Below are positions 16,630 to 25,880 of a DNA stretch of 64,000 bases, in pieces. How positions within the stretch are numbered: the stretch's first letter is position 1; each line of letters begins with the position of its first letter. Under the pieces are notes generated by a model. The model was not told where the DNA came from. It made no database searches and worked only from the letters and a program-made list of their open reading frames with translations. The position numbers and the translations under genes are program-made. Origin of the DNA: Crocinitomicaceae bacterium (lineage in GTDB: Bacteria; Bacteroidota; Bacteroidia; Flavobacteriales_D; Crocinitomicaceae); NCBI GenBank assembly GCA_022447665.1, contig JAKVAQ010000021.1:21654-85653 (forward strand), in the 5' to 3' direction.

Positions 16630-17589
16630 GTGGAAAAAACGAGCAAGAATTTTTTTCAATTAATAGGTCTTGGTTTCAAGAATTATGGGACTGGAATAAA
16701 ATTCCTGATCACGCACAAACTCTATTGGTTTGCCATATTCCCGCTTGTACTATTTCTAGGTGTTTATTTCATTGGAATCTATTTTTTGAATTTAGAAAAA
16801 GGAATTGGTGAAGACATAGCCTCATTAAGTACCGAAGTTGATTCTTTAAATGGTATTATTTGGCTAACAACCAAAATGATTTTCTTCGATGCTCTTTATA
16901 TGGTATTTACGAAATTCACGCTTTACATTGTAGTTATACTTCTTTCTCCTTTAATTGCTATGCTTTCCGAAAAAATAGAGGAAATTTTAACCGGAAACAA
17001 ATACCCTTTCAATTTAAAGCAGTTGATTAATGATGTTAAACGTGGGATAAAGATCGCAGCAAGAAACTTATTTTGGGAATACTTGTTTTTAGTAATTATT
17101 CTAGGGGTAGCATCTTTCTTTGGAGGCTCGGTGAAAAACATTCTAATCTTCTCTTTACCATTACTTATAGGTTTCTATTTCTATGGATTTGCATTCATAG
17201 ACTACATTAACGAAAGAAGAAGACTGAACATACAACAGAGTATTCATTTTGTATCTAAGCATCGTGGCCTAGCCATTGCCATTGGGAGTGTTTATTATAT
17301 CTGTTTTCTTTCGTTTCATGGTGTTTACCGAAAATTTGACACCCTCGCTATTGACACTACAACACAATTAATCTGGGGGTCCGTTCTTTTCATAACCTTC
17401 CTTTGCGCCGCTTTGGCACCAATTTTGGCGATTACAAGTGCAACCCTCTCTATGCACGAAGTTGTTGACCTTAGTAAAAATGAATTTGCGATAAAAACTG
17501 AGAAACCAAAAAAAATCGATCAAGAAGAAGAGGAAGACTCTCTTGAAGAAACCTCAGAGCCTGAAGAAAAGGATGATTTAAACGAATAA
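16630..17589 (+). CDS. EI24 domain-containing membrane protein
   Basis: 319 residues starting with GTG at 16630. Membrane segments are at about 28-52, 75-108, 145-162, 168-188, 208-226 and 240-265, a layout like CysZ/EI24 proteins; CysZ moves sulfate but many homologues are uncharacterised. The phrase VILLSPLIAMLSEKIEEILTG is the conserved EI24 part. The last 40 residues are highly acidic (EEEEDSLEETSEPEEKDD), an unusual cytoplasmic tail. It precedes the TPR/PD40 gene by 38 bases. Confidence 0.8.
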   Translation: MEKTSKNFFQLIGLGFKNYGTGIKFLITHKLYWFAIFPLVLFLGVYFIGIYFLNLEKGIGEDIASLSTEVDSLNGIIWLTTKMIFFDALYMVFTKFTLYIVVILLSPLIAMLSEKIEEILTGNKYPFNLKQLINDVKRGIKIAARNLFWEYLFLVIILGVASFFGGSVKNILIFSLPLLIGFYFYGFAFIDYINERRRLNIQQSIHFVSKHRGLAIAIGSVYYICFLSFHGVYRKFDTLAIDTTTQLIWGSVLFITFLCAALAPILAITSATLSMHEVVDLSKNEFAIKTEKPKKIDQEEEEDSLEETSEPEEKDDLNE

Positions 17590-17627
17590 TTTTTTATCTT
17601 CGGATTATCGCTGAAAATCGAAAAAAA

Positions 17628-18992
17628 ATGAAAAAACTCGCACTCGCATTTATTTTGGCCACTATTAGTTTTAGTGCCTCTGCCCTAACTCCACCAGATT
17701 CAACAAATACAATATTTGAAAAAGGAACTGCTGCTTATATAATTGGGGAAGGAAAGAACCTATATAATGAAGGGGCTTATACACTGGCTCTAGCCAAATT
17801 CAGAAACGCTTTAGAGAAAGACAAGAATAATGCGCAAGCGACTTATTGGATTGCAGAATGCCACTTAGCTCTTAGAAATTATGAAAAAGCCATTGATAAC
17901 GGAGAAAAAGCTAGAGAACTTGACAAAGAAGTTTCCAATGAACTGGCTTATCTATTAGGTGTAGCCTACCATAGAACAGGTAATCTAGATAAATCAATTG
18001 AAAACTTCCAAATGCTCAAAACTTCACTTTCTCAAACACGCTACAAGGAATTAGACGTAGATTTCAGAATTGCCGAAGTTGAGCGCGCAAAAACCATGAT
18101 GGCTACACCAATTAAAGTAAATATTACCGCTTTAGGTATGCATGTAAACAGTCCTCAGGATGAATATGCCTTAGTTTACTCATCAAATAGAAGAGCAATG
18201 TATTTTACATCAAGAAGATCAGATACAAACGGCGGCGGTGTAAGTTCAGGTGATTCAAGATACTTCTCCGACATTTATGTTTGTCTTTGGGATACCGTAA
18301 ATAACAAGTGGGGTGAAGCATCGAATGATTTAGACATTAACAGAAGACTAAACTCTTATGGTTTTGATGGCGTTGCACACATTACGATGGATGGAGGCAT
18401 GATGCTTTTAACAATCAATACTATGGGGTTAAAATCTCCTAAACCTAAAACAAGACATACAGATATTTTCTATTCTAAATTCTCAACAAAAGGTACTTGG
18501 ACGAAACCAAAACCAATGCCTAAGCCTATTAATTCAGTTTTCTTTGATGCTGCGCCTTGCTTTAATGGAGACGAGACCGCGATATACTTCATTTCTGAAC
18601 GCCCAGGAGGAATGGGAATGGCAGATATATATGTATGCGAAAAAGAAGGAAAAGAATGGGGTAAGGCTAAAAACTTAGAAATCTTAAATACAAAAGGTCA
18701 AGAAACTACTGTTTACGTTACGCCAGATGAAAGCATGATATTCTTTAGCTCTACCGGTCATGAAGGTATGGGTGGATATGACATCTACGTTTCGAAAAAT
18801 GTTGACGGAGAATGGACAGCACCGAAGAACCTTGGTTACCCAATTAATACCGTGTCTGACGAAACGCACTTCAGATATTATGAAGACTTAGGAAAAGCTT
18901 ATTATTCTACCTTCTCTACTCCAGATAATGGTGGAAAAGGACGTCGTGATATTTTCGAAATTGGCTTGAAAGATTATACTTGGCCAGAATAA
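17628..18992 (+). CDS. TPR and PD40 (beta-propeller) repeat protein, PorE-like but without an OmpA domain
   Basis: 454 residues with a signal peptide (MKKLALAFILATISFSASA). Residues 35-150 are tetratricopeptide repeats (YTLALAKFRNALEKDKNNAQATYWIAECHLALRNYEKAI). From about 165 on come PD40-type propeller blades, with repeats such as MYFTSRRSD, IYFISERPGGMGMADIYV and IFFSSTGHEGMGGYDIYVS. PorE of the T9SS has the same order followed by a peptidoglycan-binding OmpA domain; that domain is missing here. So it is periplasmic or outer-membrane associated, perhaps a scaffold for the barrel protein encoded next, but the role is inference. Confidence 0.8.
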   Translation: MKKLALAFILATISFSASALTPPDSTNTIFEKGTAAYIIGEGKNLYNEGAYTLALAKFRNALEKDKNNAQATYWIAECHLALRNYEKAIDNGEKARELDKEVSNELAYLLGVAYHRTGNLDKSIENFQMLKTSLSQTRYKELDVDFRIAEVERAKTMMATPIKVNITALGMHVNSPQDEYALVYSSNRRAMYFTSRRSDTNGGGVSSGDSRYFSDIYVCLWDTVNNKWGEASNDLDINRRLNSYGFDGVAHITMDGGMMLLTINTMGLKSPKPKTRHTDIFYSKFSTKGTWTKPKPMPKPINSVFFDAAPCFNGDETAIYFISERPGGMGMADIYVCEKEGKEWGKAKNLEILNTKGQETTVYVTPDESMIFFSSTGHEGMGGYDIYVSKNVDGEWTAPKNLGYPINTVSDETHFRYYEDLGKAYYSTFSTPDNGGKGRRDIFEIGLKDYTWPE

Positions 18993-19012
18993 TTAGAATT
19001 ACCATGTTAATA

Positions 19013-19033
19013 AGTCAAACTTTCAATTTGACT
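19013..19033. repeat. Inverted repeat AGTCAAA-N7-TTTGACT
   Basis: A perfect 7-base inverted repeat 20 bases after the TPR/PD40 stop. It overlaps the -33 TTTG (19027-19030) of the next gene. It could be a U-poor terminator stem or an operator; the sequence does not decide. Confidence 0.4.
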
Positions 19034-19059
19034 GGTATTTTATAAAAGTCGTACCTTTA
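19027..19059 (+). promoter_or_regulatory. Promoter of the SPOR/TSP3 barrel gene: TTTG and TACCTTTA
   Basis: TTTG at 19027-19030 and TACCTTTA at 19052-19059, 21 bases apart; the -7 box misses the consensus at its last base. The start would fall near 19064, making the ATG at 19064 too early and supporting the ATG at 19082. Confidence 0.5.
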
Positions 19060-19081
19060 TAATATGGGCCTTAGCGCTAAA

Positions 19082-21253
19082 ATGAAAATTACTTTACTCG
19101 CCTTACTGTCATTGTTTTTAACGAATAATGCTTCAGCTGAAGATACTTTGGCCTCTGTTTTTCGTCCTAGAATAGGTCTTGGAACTGGTACAATGGGATA
19201 TTATGGTGAGATTCAGAATTATCAAAAATCATTCACACCTACGGTAAATAAAATTGGTGGTTTAGTTTATGTAAACGCTCCTTTTACGCGCTTTTTTAAC
19301 GTTGAAATGATGGCGTCTTACGGCAAGGTTGCATCAAACGAACGTTCGTTGTACAGAAACTTAAACTTCGAGTCTAGAATTAGATCATTAAGCCTGAATC
19401 TATATTATAACTTCTGGCCAATGGTCAACTATAAAACAGGCAAGTTTAATCCTTTTGTTGGCGTGGGAATTACCTCTTTGGAGTTTTTATCCAAAACGGA
19501 TTTATACGACCGACAGGGACGTATGTATCACTACTGGTCTGATGGTTCAATTAGAAGTTTAGCTGAAACTGACCCTAATGCTTCTGACGCGCTCTATTTA
19601 TACAGAGATTACGACTACGAAACTGACTTAAGGTCACTCGATGCTGATGGTTTAGGAAAATATAGAGAACAGAGCTTTGGTTTTCCATTTACAGCAGGTA
19701 TGGAGTTTCACCTTTCGCCTCGATGGGATTTTAGACTAGCAACTACATGGACCCTTACTTTAACGGACTTAATTGACAATATTTCTCCTGCAGGCACCGG
19801 TGTAAGACAAGGCGACAATAGTAAAGACAGACTATTGTTTACTTATGTTTCTCTTAGCTATGATTTACAACTTCCGGACAAAGATACTCAAGGTGACGAA
19901 GAAGGAATTGAATTTTTCGCTGATTGGGATACAAATGACTGGGATAAAGATGGTGTGATTGATGCACTTGACGATTGCCCGGGAACTCCGTTGGAGGCAA
20001 AGGTAGATTCTTCGGGATGTCCGCTTGATAGTGACCAAGACGGTGTTCCTGATTTTTTGGATGATGAAAAGAGCACTCCATTAGGGAATTATGTTGATGA
20101 ATTTGGAGTAACAATTACCGAAGAGCAATTCCAAAGACACTTAGAATTGTATTATGATTCAACTGGATACTTACAAGAATTTACAGAGATAAGAACAGTA
20201 GTAAATTCTGGTAAAGCAGACAAGCATTATAGAAAAGATCCTTTAGCTGATGTTACCGGTAAAAACTATGTGATAGTTATGGGAGCTGAATCCAAAGACA
20301 TTACCGCGAATGACTTACACAAGTTCTTAGGATTTGCAGATTTCCAGACCGTAGTGAAAAATGATACTGTGTATTACATTATGGGTGAATACAACAGTAT
20401 ACAGGATGCAGTTGCGGCGAAAACCGAATTGGAAAAACTAGGAATTGAAGTAGAAAACGTTGCTACGAATAATACAGTGCACAACATCATCAATCCAGTT
20501 GATAGCTCAATTATCAGTAAGGTAGAGAACATCAATAAAGAAGAAGGCTATGAAGGTCCAGATTTAGCTCTTGAAGAAACTACTTATATGGTTCAGATTG
20601 GAGCGTTCTCAAAACCAGTAGATGTGGATAAAGTATTCCCGAATACAGACAACGTTTACTTTGCTGCCGGTAAAGATGGTATTACGAGATACTATACCGG
20701 TAAGTACGACAATTGGGATGACGCCAAGAAAATGCAAGATGAAATGCATGCGCGTGGATATCCTAAGGCCTTTGTTGTTGCCTATGAAAAAGGAGAACGT
20801 ATCACGCTTAAAGAAGCTGGAGTTAAAACTGAACAACTTCCGAGTAATTATGACGAAACGAAAGAGATTGAAACATTCGTAGATCCGAAAGGAGAAAATC
20901 CACTGGACAACACAGATGGATCTAACGAAACGGATACAACATCAACGAACACTTCCAATATCATCAACGGAATAAACATGGACAATGTAAGATACCGCGT
21001 TAAGTTGGGTACTTACGAAGGTGAGATTCCTATTGAAGTATTTAATATTTATTCATCAATTGGTGGTATCAAAACTGTGAAAAACTTCGATGGCTCCACA
21101 TCTTACTACTCACGTCAATTCAACACTGAAGAAGAACGTGATGCTGCTATCAAAGAATACGAGAGCTATGAACTAGTTGGTCTCCTACCAACCACTGAAT
21201 ATGATGGTGAGTTCTACACTCCAGAGGAATTCAAACAATTACTCGGTCAATAA
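19082..21253 (+). CDS. Outer-membrane barrel protein with thrombospondin type 3 and three SPOR-like repeats
   Basis: From the ATG at 19082 the product has 723 residues and a signal peptide (KITLLALLSLFLTNNASA). Residues to about 270 are an outer-membrane beta-barrel of the OmpA-like kind. A calcium-type TSP3 segment follows (DWDKDGVIDALDDCPGTP, then DSDQDGVPDFLDD). Three SPOR-like modules come next, near 395-460, 505-570 and 640-705, with the phrases YIMGEYNSIQDAVAA, MVQIGAFSKPV/YYTGKYDNWDDAKK and RVKLGTYEGEIP/YYSRQFNTEEERDAA. SPOR domains bind denuded peptidoglycan, so the protein may join outer membrane and wall. It lacks the C-terminal OmpA domain that usually ends TSP3 barrels. An ATG at 19064 would add six residues. 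Confidence 0.8.
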   Translation: MKITLLALLSLFLTNNASAEDTLASVFRPRIGLGTGTMGYYGEIQNYQKSFTPTVNKIGGLVYVNAPFTRFFNVEMMASYGKVASNERSLYRNLNFESRIRSLSLNLYYNFWPMVNYKTGKFNPFVGVGITSLEFLSKTDLYDRQGRMYHYWSDGSIRSLAETDPNASDALYLYRDYDYETDLRSLDADGLGKYREQSFGFPFTAGMEFHLSPRWDFRLATTWTLTLTDLIDNISPAGTGVRQGDNSKDRLLFTYVSLSYDLQLPDKDTQGDEEGIEFFADWDTNDWDKDGVIDALDDCPGTPLEAKVDSSGCPLDSDQDGVPDFLDDEKSTPLGNYVDEFGVTITEEQFQRHLELYYDSTGYLQEFTEIRTVVNSGKADKHYRKDPLADVTGKNYVIVMGAESKDITANDLHKFLGFADFQTVVKNDTVYYIMGEYNSIQDAVAAKTELEKLGIEVENVATNNTVHNIINPVDSSIISKVENINKEEGYEGPDLALEETTYMVQIGAFSKPVDVDKVFPNTDNVYFAAGKDGITRYYTGKYDNWDDAKKMQDEMHARGYPKAFVVAYEKGERITLKEAGVKTEQLPSNYDETKEIETFVDPKGENPLDNTDGSNETDTTSTNTSNIINGINMDNVRYRVKLGTYEGEIPIEVFNIYSSIGGIKTVKNFDGSTSYYSRQFNTEEERDAAIKEYESYELVGLLPTTEYDGEFYTPEEFKQLLGQ

Positions 21254-21263
21254 ACCTATTCAC

Positions 21264-22205
21264 GTGCTAGCTAAAACTCTTGGATCGGTATTTATGTTAC
21301 TGCTTGTTTGCGGCGCCTATGGTCAGCAAATAAGAAAAGGTAAAACCACCCTTGATTTTAGACTTTATGGAAAGGTAAAAAACCTTGAAATAACCACGGT
21401 AAACCGGAATAAGTCGGAAACAAAACTCTCTCCTAGAATAGAGACTTACACTTTTAATGAAGAAGGAAGAAGCACTTTTTATTCATTTCAAGGAGCGAAT
21501 TGGTATTCAGAGGTGTTCTATGATACAGTTGGATATGCCGTAAGGAAGGTAATAAATGGTAAAGAATACCGCTTCATTAATTCATATATGCTGGGGGCTT
21601 TAATGAAGGTAGAATACGATTCGATTATTAGTAAAGATGATTTCCTACCTTTTTGGATGTTTGGTTACGACGGTGATTTTAACCTAGGTTTCGAGACGCA
21701 TTATAACAGTGAGCGCTTTATGGTTTTTAACTATAAACATGTTTACGATAAATATGGTCGTAAAATTGGAATCACCAGAAAATGCTGCGATGAAAACGCT
21801 GAATTCCACACAAAACTTATCGGAGAAAAATTTGAGTATAATAGAAGATCAAATGTTATTAAACACTCCATTTTTAGCGAAGAGTTTGGTAAAGCTGAAA
21901 TTCACCATAAAGAATATAACAGTAGAAATAGAGTAACGAAAGACAGTATCGTTATTTCATTCAATAGCTCTTACAGCATCAAACCTAAAAAGAGATCAAG
22001 AGAAAACTTAAGCAGGGTAAAGACTTATACCTATGACGAGGAAATGAACTTAATAATAGAAACTTGTAAAACAGAATTCGATAAAAAGCCTTTGGTATAT
22101 ACGTATGAATACGAATTTGACGCATCTAAGAACTGGACAAGAAGAGTTAAGAAATTAGATGATGAAATTATCCAAGAAACCACGAGAGTAATTACATACT
22201 ACTAG
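21264..22205 (+). CDS. Secreted protein of unknown function with YD-like repeats
   Basis: The likely start is GTG at 21264, giving 313 residues with a signal peptide (LAKTLGSVFMLLLVCGAYGQ). Longer readings would begin inside the preceding gene. The mature part repeats a motif of the form Y-D-K-Y-G-R-K-I-G or Y-T-Y-D-E-E-M-N-L, like YD repeats of bacterial surface proteins but more diverged. It follows the SPOR barrel gene by 11 bases and may be cotranscribed. Its stop codon shares CTAG with the convergent gene at 22202. Confidence 0.6.
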   Translation: MLAKTLGSVFMLLLVCGAYGQQIRKGKTTLDFRLYGKVKNLEITTVNRNKSETKLSPRIETYTFNEEGRSTFYSFQGANWYSEVFYDTVGYAVRKVINGKEYRFINSYMLGALMKVEYDSIISKDDFLPFWMFGYDGDFNLGFETHYNSERFMVFNYKHVYDKYGRKIGITRKCCDENAEFHTKLIGEKFEYNRRSNVIKHSIFSEEFGKAEIHHKEYNSRNRVTKDSIVISFNSSYSIKPKKRSRENLSRVKTYTYDEEMNLIIETCKTEFDKKPLVYTYEYEFDASKNWTRRVKKLDDEIIQETTRVITYY

Positions 22206-22819
22206 CGAAGTCTAGTTTTTGTTAAATCAATGGCGAATTGCAGGACATTCATAAATTTTTCTCTATTCTTTTTATGTCCTAGAACTCCAGTAATGCTATA
22301 AGATAACAGACCGTCTTTGCATGAAATGGTCCCCGCTAAATCATCTTTTATTGCAGTTAATCTAGCTTGATTCTCATAATTCATCAGAGATCGGAATTCG
22401 TCTTCTGATTTACTTTTCATTAGAAATGCCTTATCGAAAGCAGCATCTCCAAATTCTATATCCTTAAATCCTAAGAGTTTCCCAGTTTTACTAAAGAACT
22501 GTTCTTTACCTATGGAAAAATCAAAGTTCAGGCCTGAACTGGCAAGCGTAAATGTAGTTACAACTTGTTGATTCTTTCCAGACCCAACCATTTTCTCATA
22601 AATGTTCAATTGCACTCCATTGTATTCGCCTTGAACAGAATTAAGTGTAGCGAACATGTACTTGGAAAAAGAATATTGAAGATTATGTTCTTTGGCAAAT
22701 TCCGTGAAGATCAACGTTTTCTTCTTGTTTTGTTTTATTGCCCATCGAATCGTCAAAACGACTATTCCAATGAGGACACCGAAAAACAATACGACGATTA
22801 AAATACCTGTTGCGTTCAT
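22202..22819 (-). CDS. Single-pass membrane protein of unknown function
   Basis: 205 residues with an N-terminal membrane anchor (residues 5-28, ILIVVLFFGVLIGIVVLTIRW) and a cytoplasmic domain of about 170 residues. The domain has the pattern HNLQYSFSKYMFATLNSVQGEYNGVQLNIYEK and GKLLGFKDIEFGDAAFDKAFLMKS, as in small uncharacterised Bacteroidetes membrane proteins. I cannot name a family. It overlaps the convergent gene by four bases and is 27 bases upstream of the next gene on its strand. Confidence 0.55.
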   Translation of the reverse strand: MNATGILIVVLFFGVLIGIVVLTIRWAIKQNKKKTLIFTEFAKEHNLQYSFSKYMFATLNSVQGEYNGVQLNIYEKMVGSGKNQQVVTTFTLASSGLNFDFSIGKEQFFSKTGKLLGFKDIEFGDAAFDKAFLMKSKSEDEFRSLMNYENQARLTAIKDDLAGTISCKDGLLSYSITGVLGHKKNREKFMNVLQFAIDLTKTRLR

Positions 22820-22846
22820 ATTCTAAATATAGAAAAAAGAAACTGA

Positions 22847-24427
22847 CTAATTCTTGATGAAACGCACAGCAGAACGACTGTGATTGTTGAGCACGTGAAT
22901 TAGATATGCTCCAGGTTCTAAAGACTGAATATCGATTATTTCATTCATCTTATTTTGACCACTTTTTATCAATTTCCCTTGAAGATCAAAAATCTTGTAC
23001 TCTCCTTCCTTTGACAATTGAATATAGTCCCTCGAAGGATTTGGAAATATCTGAAGTGTTTTAGTATTACGCCCTTCAGAAGAAAGATCGTTAACCAAGC
23101 TTAAGCCAATAAAAACAATATCGGTAAAATTAGAACCAGAGACGTTATTCATGTATCCGCCTAGAAACATTTTATCGTCAATAATATGAAGACATTCCAA
23201 CCCTAATTCATCATCAGAGTCAACATCAACCCTGTAAAATCCTTCATCAAACAAATCCGTTCTAAGGTTATAATTGTCATCAAGGGCTGCAAATTCAAAA
23301 TCATCTGAATGATAGCCTGGACTTGTGCTTGAATGCAATTTAGAATACTCCCCTACAAATATTAAGTCATTGTACTGTATCAAACCTCTTGTCCTTAAGT
23401 CTCTTTCCACATTAGCAAGCTCTGTAAGTGAAATTAAAGTACCAGTAGTATCCACGATTTGAATTAAACTCTCTTGATCCATTAAACCATCTGTTTCAAT
23501 CCCCATTAACACCTTCCCATTATGGTAGGTCAATGACTTTAAATAATGGTTTCCTCCAACGTCTGATTGAAAAATGAATGGACCTGGAATTGAGAAATCG
23601 GCGTTAAACTCCCCATCCTTGTTAATAGAAACTAGGTTTAAATGCGTATTTGCGGTCAATAAATAGCCTCCAGCAGCATAGTAATTATTATTGACCTCGA
23701 TAATCTTATCTAAGTATCCGCCTTCACCATGTTTGTAGGTATATGCTGGTACTTCAAACTCATCCGTAAGCGCACCTGCAAACATATCATAAACAATCAC
23801 CCCGGTTGTGCCGAATGTACTATCACGATCCCCATTCTGAAGCAACCTCCCCAACATAGGAAACTCATAACCAGTACCTTCATCATCTTCAGTAGAGCCG
23901 CAGAACACCAATTTGCCTTGAGCATCCATTAACAGCTCCCCAGGCGTGTTATAGGTGCCTAAAAAATCATGTATGAAATAGCCATCATCGGCAAAGTCTA
24001 GATTTAGATTTCCAGTATGATCAATTTTAGAAATGAAAAACGTATTTGTGTCAACGATGCCAGAATTTGAAGCTCTTCCCATTAAATAAATTCCGCTGGT
24101 GTCCCAAACGGCAGAATTAATTGAGGTTATAGTATTTCCTGGACAATCAGTTCTGTAAATACCATCTACTCCAAAACTCGGATCGATTTCTCCGAGCTGG
24201 TTCATTTTACCGATATATAAATCGAACGGGTAAATACCCCCGAGGTTTTCCGAGGTGTTACCGTAGAAATAGATGTTTCCATCGTCATCTTGAAAAACCC
24301 CGACAAGTTCGTCGAGGTTATCCAGATCAAAAATTACTCTCCCACTTGCACCAAAATCTTCGTTAAGATCCTGTGCATGCAGTGTTATCCCCAAAATAAC
24401 ACAGAGCAGGAGAGATAAGCTTTTCAA
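22847..24427 (-). CDS. Secreted delta-60-type repeat protein with a T9SS type A sorting domain
   Basis: 526 residues with a signal peptide (KSLSLLLCVILGITLHAQ). The body consists of repeats of the delta-60 style, for example DPSFGVDGIYRTD, LDFADDGYFIHDF and DSTFGTTGVIVYD, each pairing a serial phrase with a value-like segment. The last 75 residues are a T9SS sorting domain (LQIFPNPSRDYIQLSKEG, IFDLQGKLIKSG, PGAYLIHVL). So it is surface cargo, function unknown. It lies five bases after the YHYH gene on the same strand and is probably cotranscribed with it. Confidence 0.75.
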   Translation of the reverse strand: MKSLSLLLCVILGITLHAQDLNEDFGASGRVIFDLDNLDELVGVFQDDDGNIYFYGNTSENLGGIYPFDLYIGKMNQLGEIDPSFGVDGIYRTDCPGNTITSINSAVWDTSGIYLMGRASNSGIVDTNTFFISKIDHTGNLNLDFADDGYFIHDFLGTYNTPGELLMDAQGKLVFCGSTEDDEGTGYEFPMLGRLLQNGDRDSTFGTTGVIVYDMFAGALTDEFEVPAYTYKHGEGGYLDKIIEVNNNYYAAGGYLLTANTHLNLVSINKDGEFNADFSIPGPFIFQSDVGGNHYLKSLTYHNGKVLMGIETDGLMDQESLIQIVDTTGTLISLTELANVERDLRTRGLIQYNDLIFVGEYSKLHSSTSPGYHSDDFEFAALDDNYNLRTDLFDEGFYRVDVDSDDELGLECLHIIDDKMFLGGYMNNVSGSNFTDIVFIGLSLVNDLSSEGRNTKTLQIFPNPSRDYIQLSKEGEYKIFDLQGKLIKSGQNKMNEIIDIQSLEPGAYLIHVLNNHSRSAVRFIKN

Positions 24428-24431
24428 GCTA

Positions 24432-25706
24432 TTATTCTTTTATGAATCGAGAGAAATATTTTTTCTCCTCTGATTGAATTTGAATCACATAAGTTCCTGG
24501 TGTCAATGCTGATATGTTCACAGCGTAGGCTTCTTCCACCACGCCATTTAATACTTCTCTACCCAGTTGGTCAAAGATTTTGTACGTACCCGAAGAAATC
24601 CCATCAAAGTTTAGTTGATTAATTACAGGATTTGGATATACAGAAAGGAATTCAGCTTTATCCTCTTCAATACTTAAATCACTACCACATGTTCCTGATG
24701 GAATAGTAACGTTTCCAGACATTGGTCCAATCTCAGAAAGAGACGCTTCTCCATAGTACTCAAAACCAGTCAGGTATGGGAAATCAGGATCGCCTGAACC
24801 ATCCGTTGAAAGGAAATAACAATAGATTCCAGATGGAAAATCAGGTGTAATACAGAAACGGCCATTATACTCATCTAGCGTACCAGCATCTGTGAATTCA
24901 TAATCTTGCTGGTAAGTTCCGAGTGGAAAGGTTGTGAAATCTGAAGGACCAGGAGGCGTTGAAGTAGAACCATCCGGTAAAGTTGTTCTATCGGACATTG
25001 TTCTTAGTTCATATCCAGACTCCATTCTTACTACCGGGCTTGATGCGTCCATTGGATTAGCATATCCGAAAGGACCATAAATTGGGAACCCATCAAATGC
25101 CCAACCAATGATTGGTGAGTGTTCCGTAGAAGGGTCTGTATAAAGTGCACTTGGATTGGCGTGATAGTGATAAGTACTCATACCATCAGCATGCCCGTTT
25201 CCTCCAGCATCCATTGTAGCTCCTTCGGAAACCCAAGCATCAGCATACCAAATTCCATCGCCGTCTCCAGCATTCTCATTGGTAGAAGCTTTATATGAAC
25301 GTGCATCTCCAATTCCATATAGTTGTACTCCGTTTACTGCGATTCCCAGAGCCCCAACTTCAGGTTGAGGAGTTTTAGTTCCGGTTTCTTCTTGGGGGGC
25401 TAGTGGGAATCTATACGTATGTAAATCAGCAGCGGGAACATTAGGATTCATTTCCCAAGGTCCCATATGGTAACTTGCTAAACCATTTGCTCTGATGTAA
25501 ACGTAATTATCGTCAGTACATATTGTAAGAATATCTGCAGAATCAGTAAGGTTTACTATTGATGTAGTTGGAGGTGGGCCAGGATAATAATCATAAGAGG
25601 CAGTAGCTCCAGTTGTGTTTAGCATCCAAGAATCCACTTGTGGGATTTGAGCGAATGCTAACGTTCCACCTAAAAGCATAATGCTTGCGGTAAAAGTAAG
25701 TTTCAT
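24432..25706 (-). CDS. YHYH-domain protein with a T9SS type A sorting domain
   Basis: From the ATG at 25706 the product has 424 residues with a signal peptide (KLTFTASIMLLGGTLAFAQ). Starts at 25730 and 25754 only add a charged leader. The YHYH domain is clear: GIAVNGVQLYGIGDARS, the motif TYHYHANP, GWAFDGFPIYGPFGY and an EYNGRFCITPDFPSGIYCYFLS segment. The family name comes from the YHYH motif; its activity is not known to me. A type IX sorting domain closes the protein (LSVYPNPVINQLNFDG, IFDQLGREVLNG, PGTYVIQI). The downstream delta-60 protein shares the transcript. Confidence 0.85.
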   Translation of the reverse strand: MKLTFTASIMLLGGTLAFAQIPQVDSWMLNTTGATASYDYYPGPPPTTSIVNLTDSADILTICTDDNYVYIRANGLASYHMGPWEMNPNVPAADLHTYRFPLAPQEETGTKTPQPEVGALGIAVNGVQLYGIGDARSYKASTNENAGDGDGIWYADAWVSEGATMDAGGNGHADGMSTYHYHANPSALYTDPSTEHSPIIGWAFDGFPIYGPFGYANPMDASSPVVRMESGYELRTMSDRTTLPDGSTSTPPGPSDFTTFPLGTYQQDYEFTDAGTLDEYNGRFCITPDFPSGIYCYFLSTDGSGDPDFPYLTGFEYYGEASLSEIGPMSGNVTIPSGTCGSDLSIEEDKAEFLSVYPNPVINQLNFDGISSGTYKIFDQLGREVLNGVVEEAYAVNISALTPGTYVIQIQSEEKKYFSRFIKE

Positions 25707-25880
25707 AAAGTTAAATTTTAGGTTGTACATAGGTTTTGATCGGAACACTTTCAAAAAGTTTAATGCGGGATTAAATAAAAGAGTATTCGCTTGTCCAAAA
25801 GTCCACCCCGAAGATAGAACATAGCATTGTGAAAATTGAATTTATTAATGGGTACAAAGTAGGTACAAGCTAGTCGCAGT

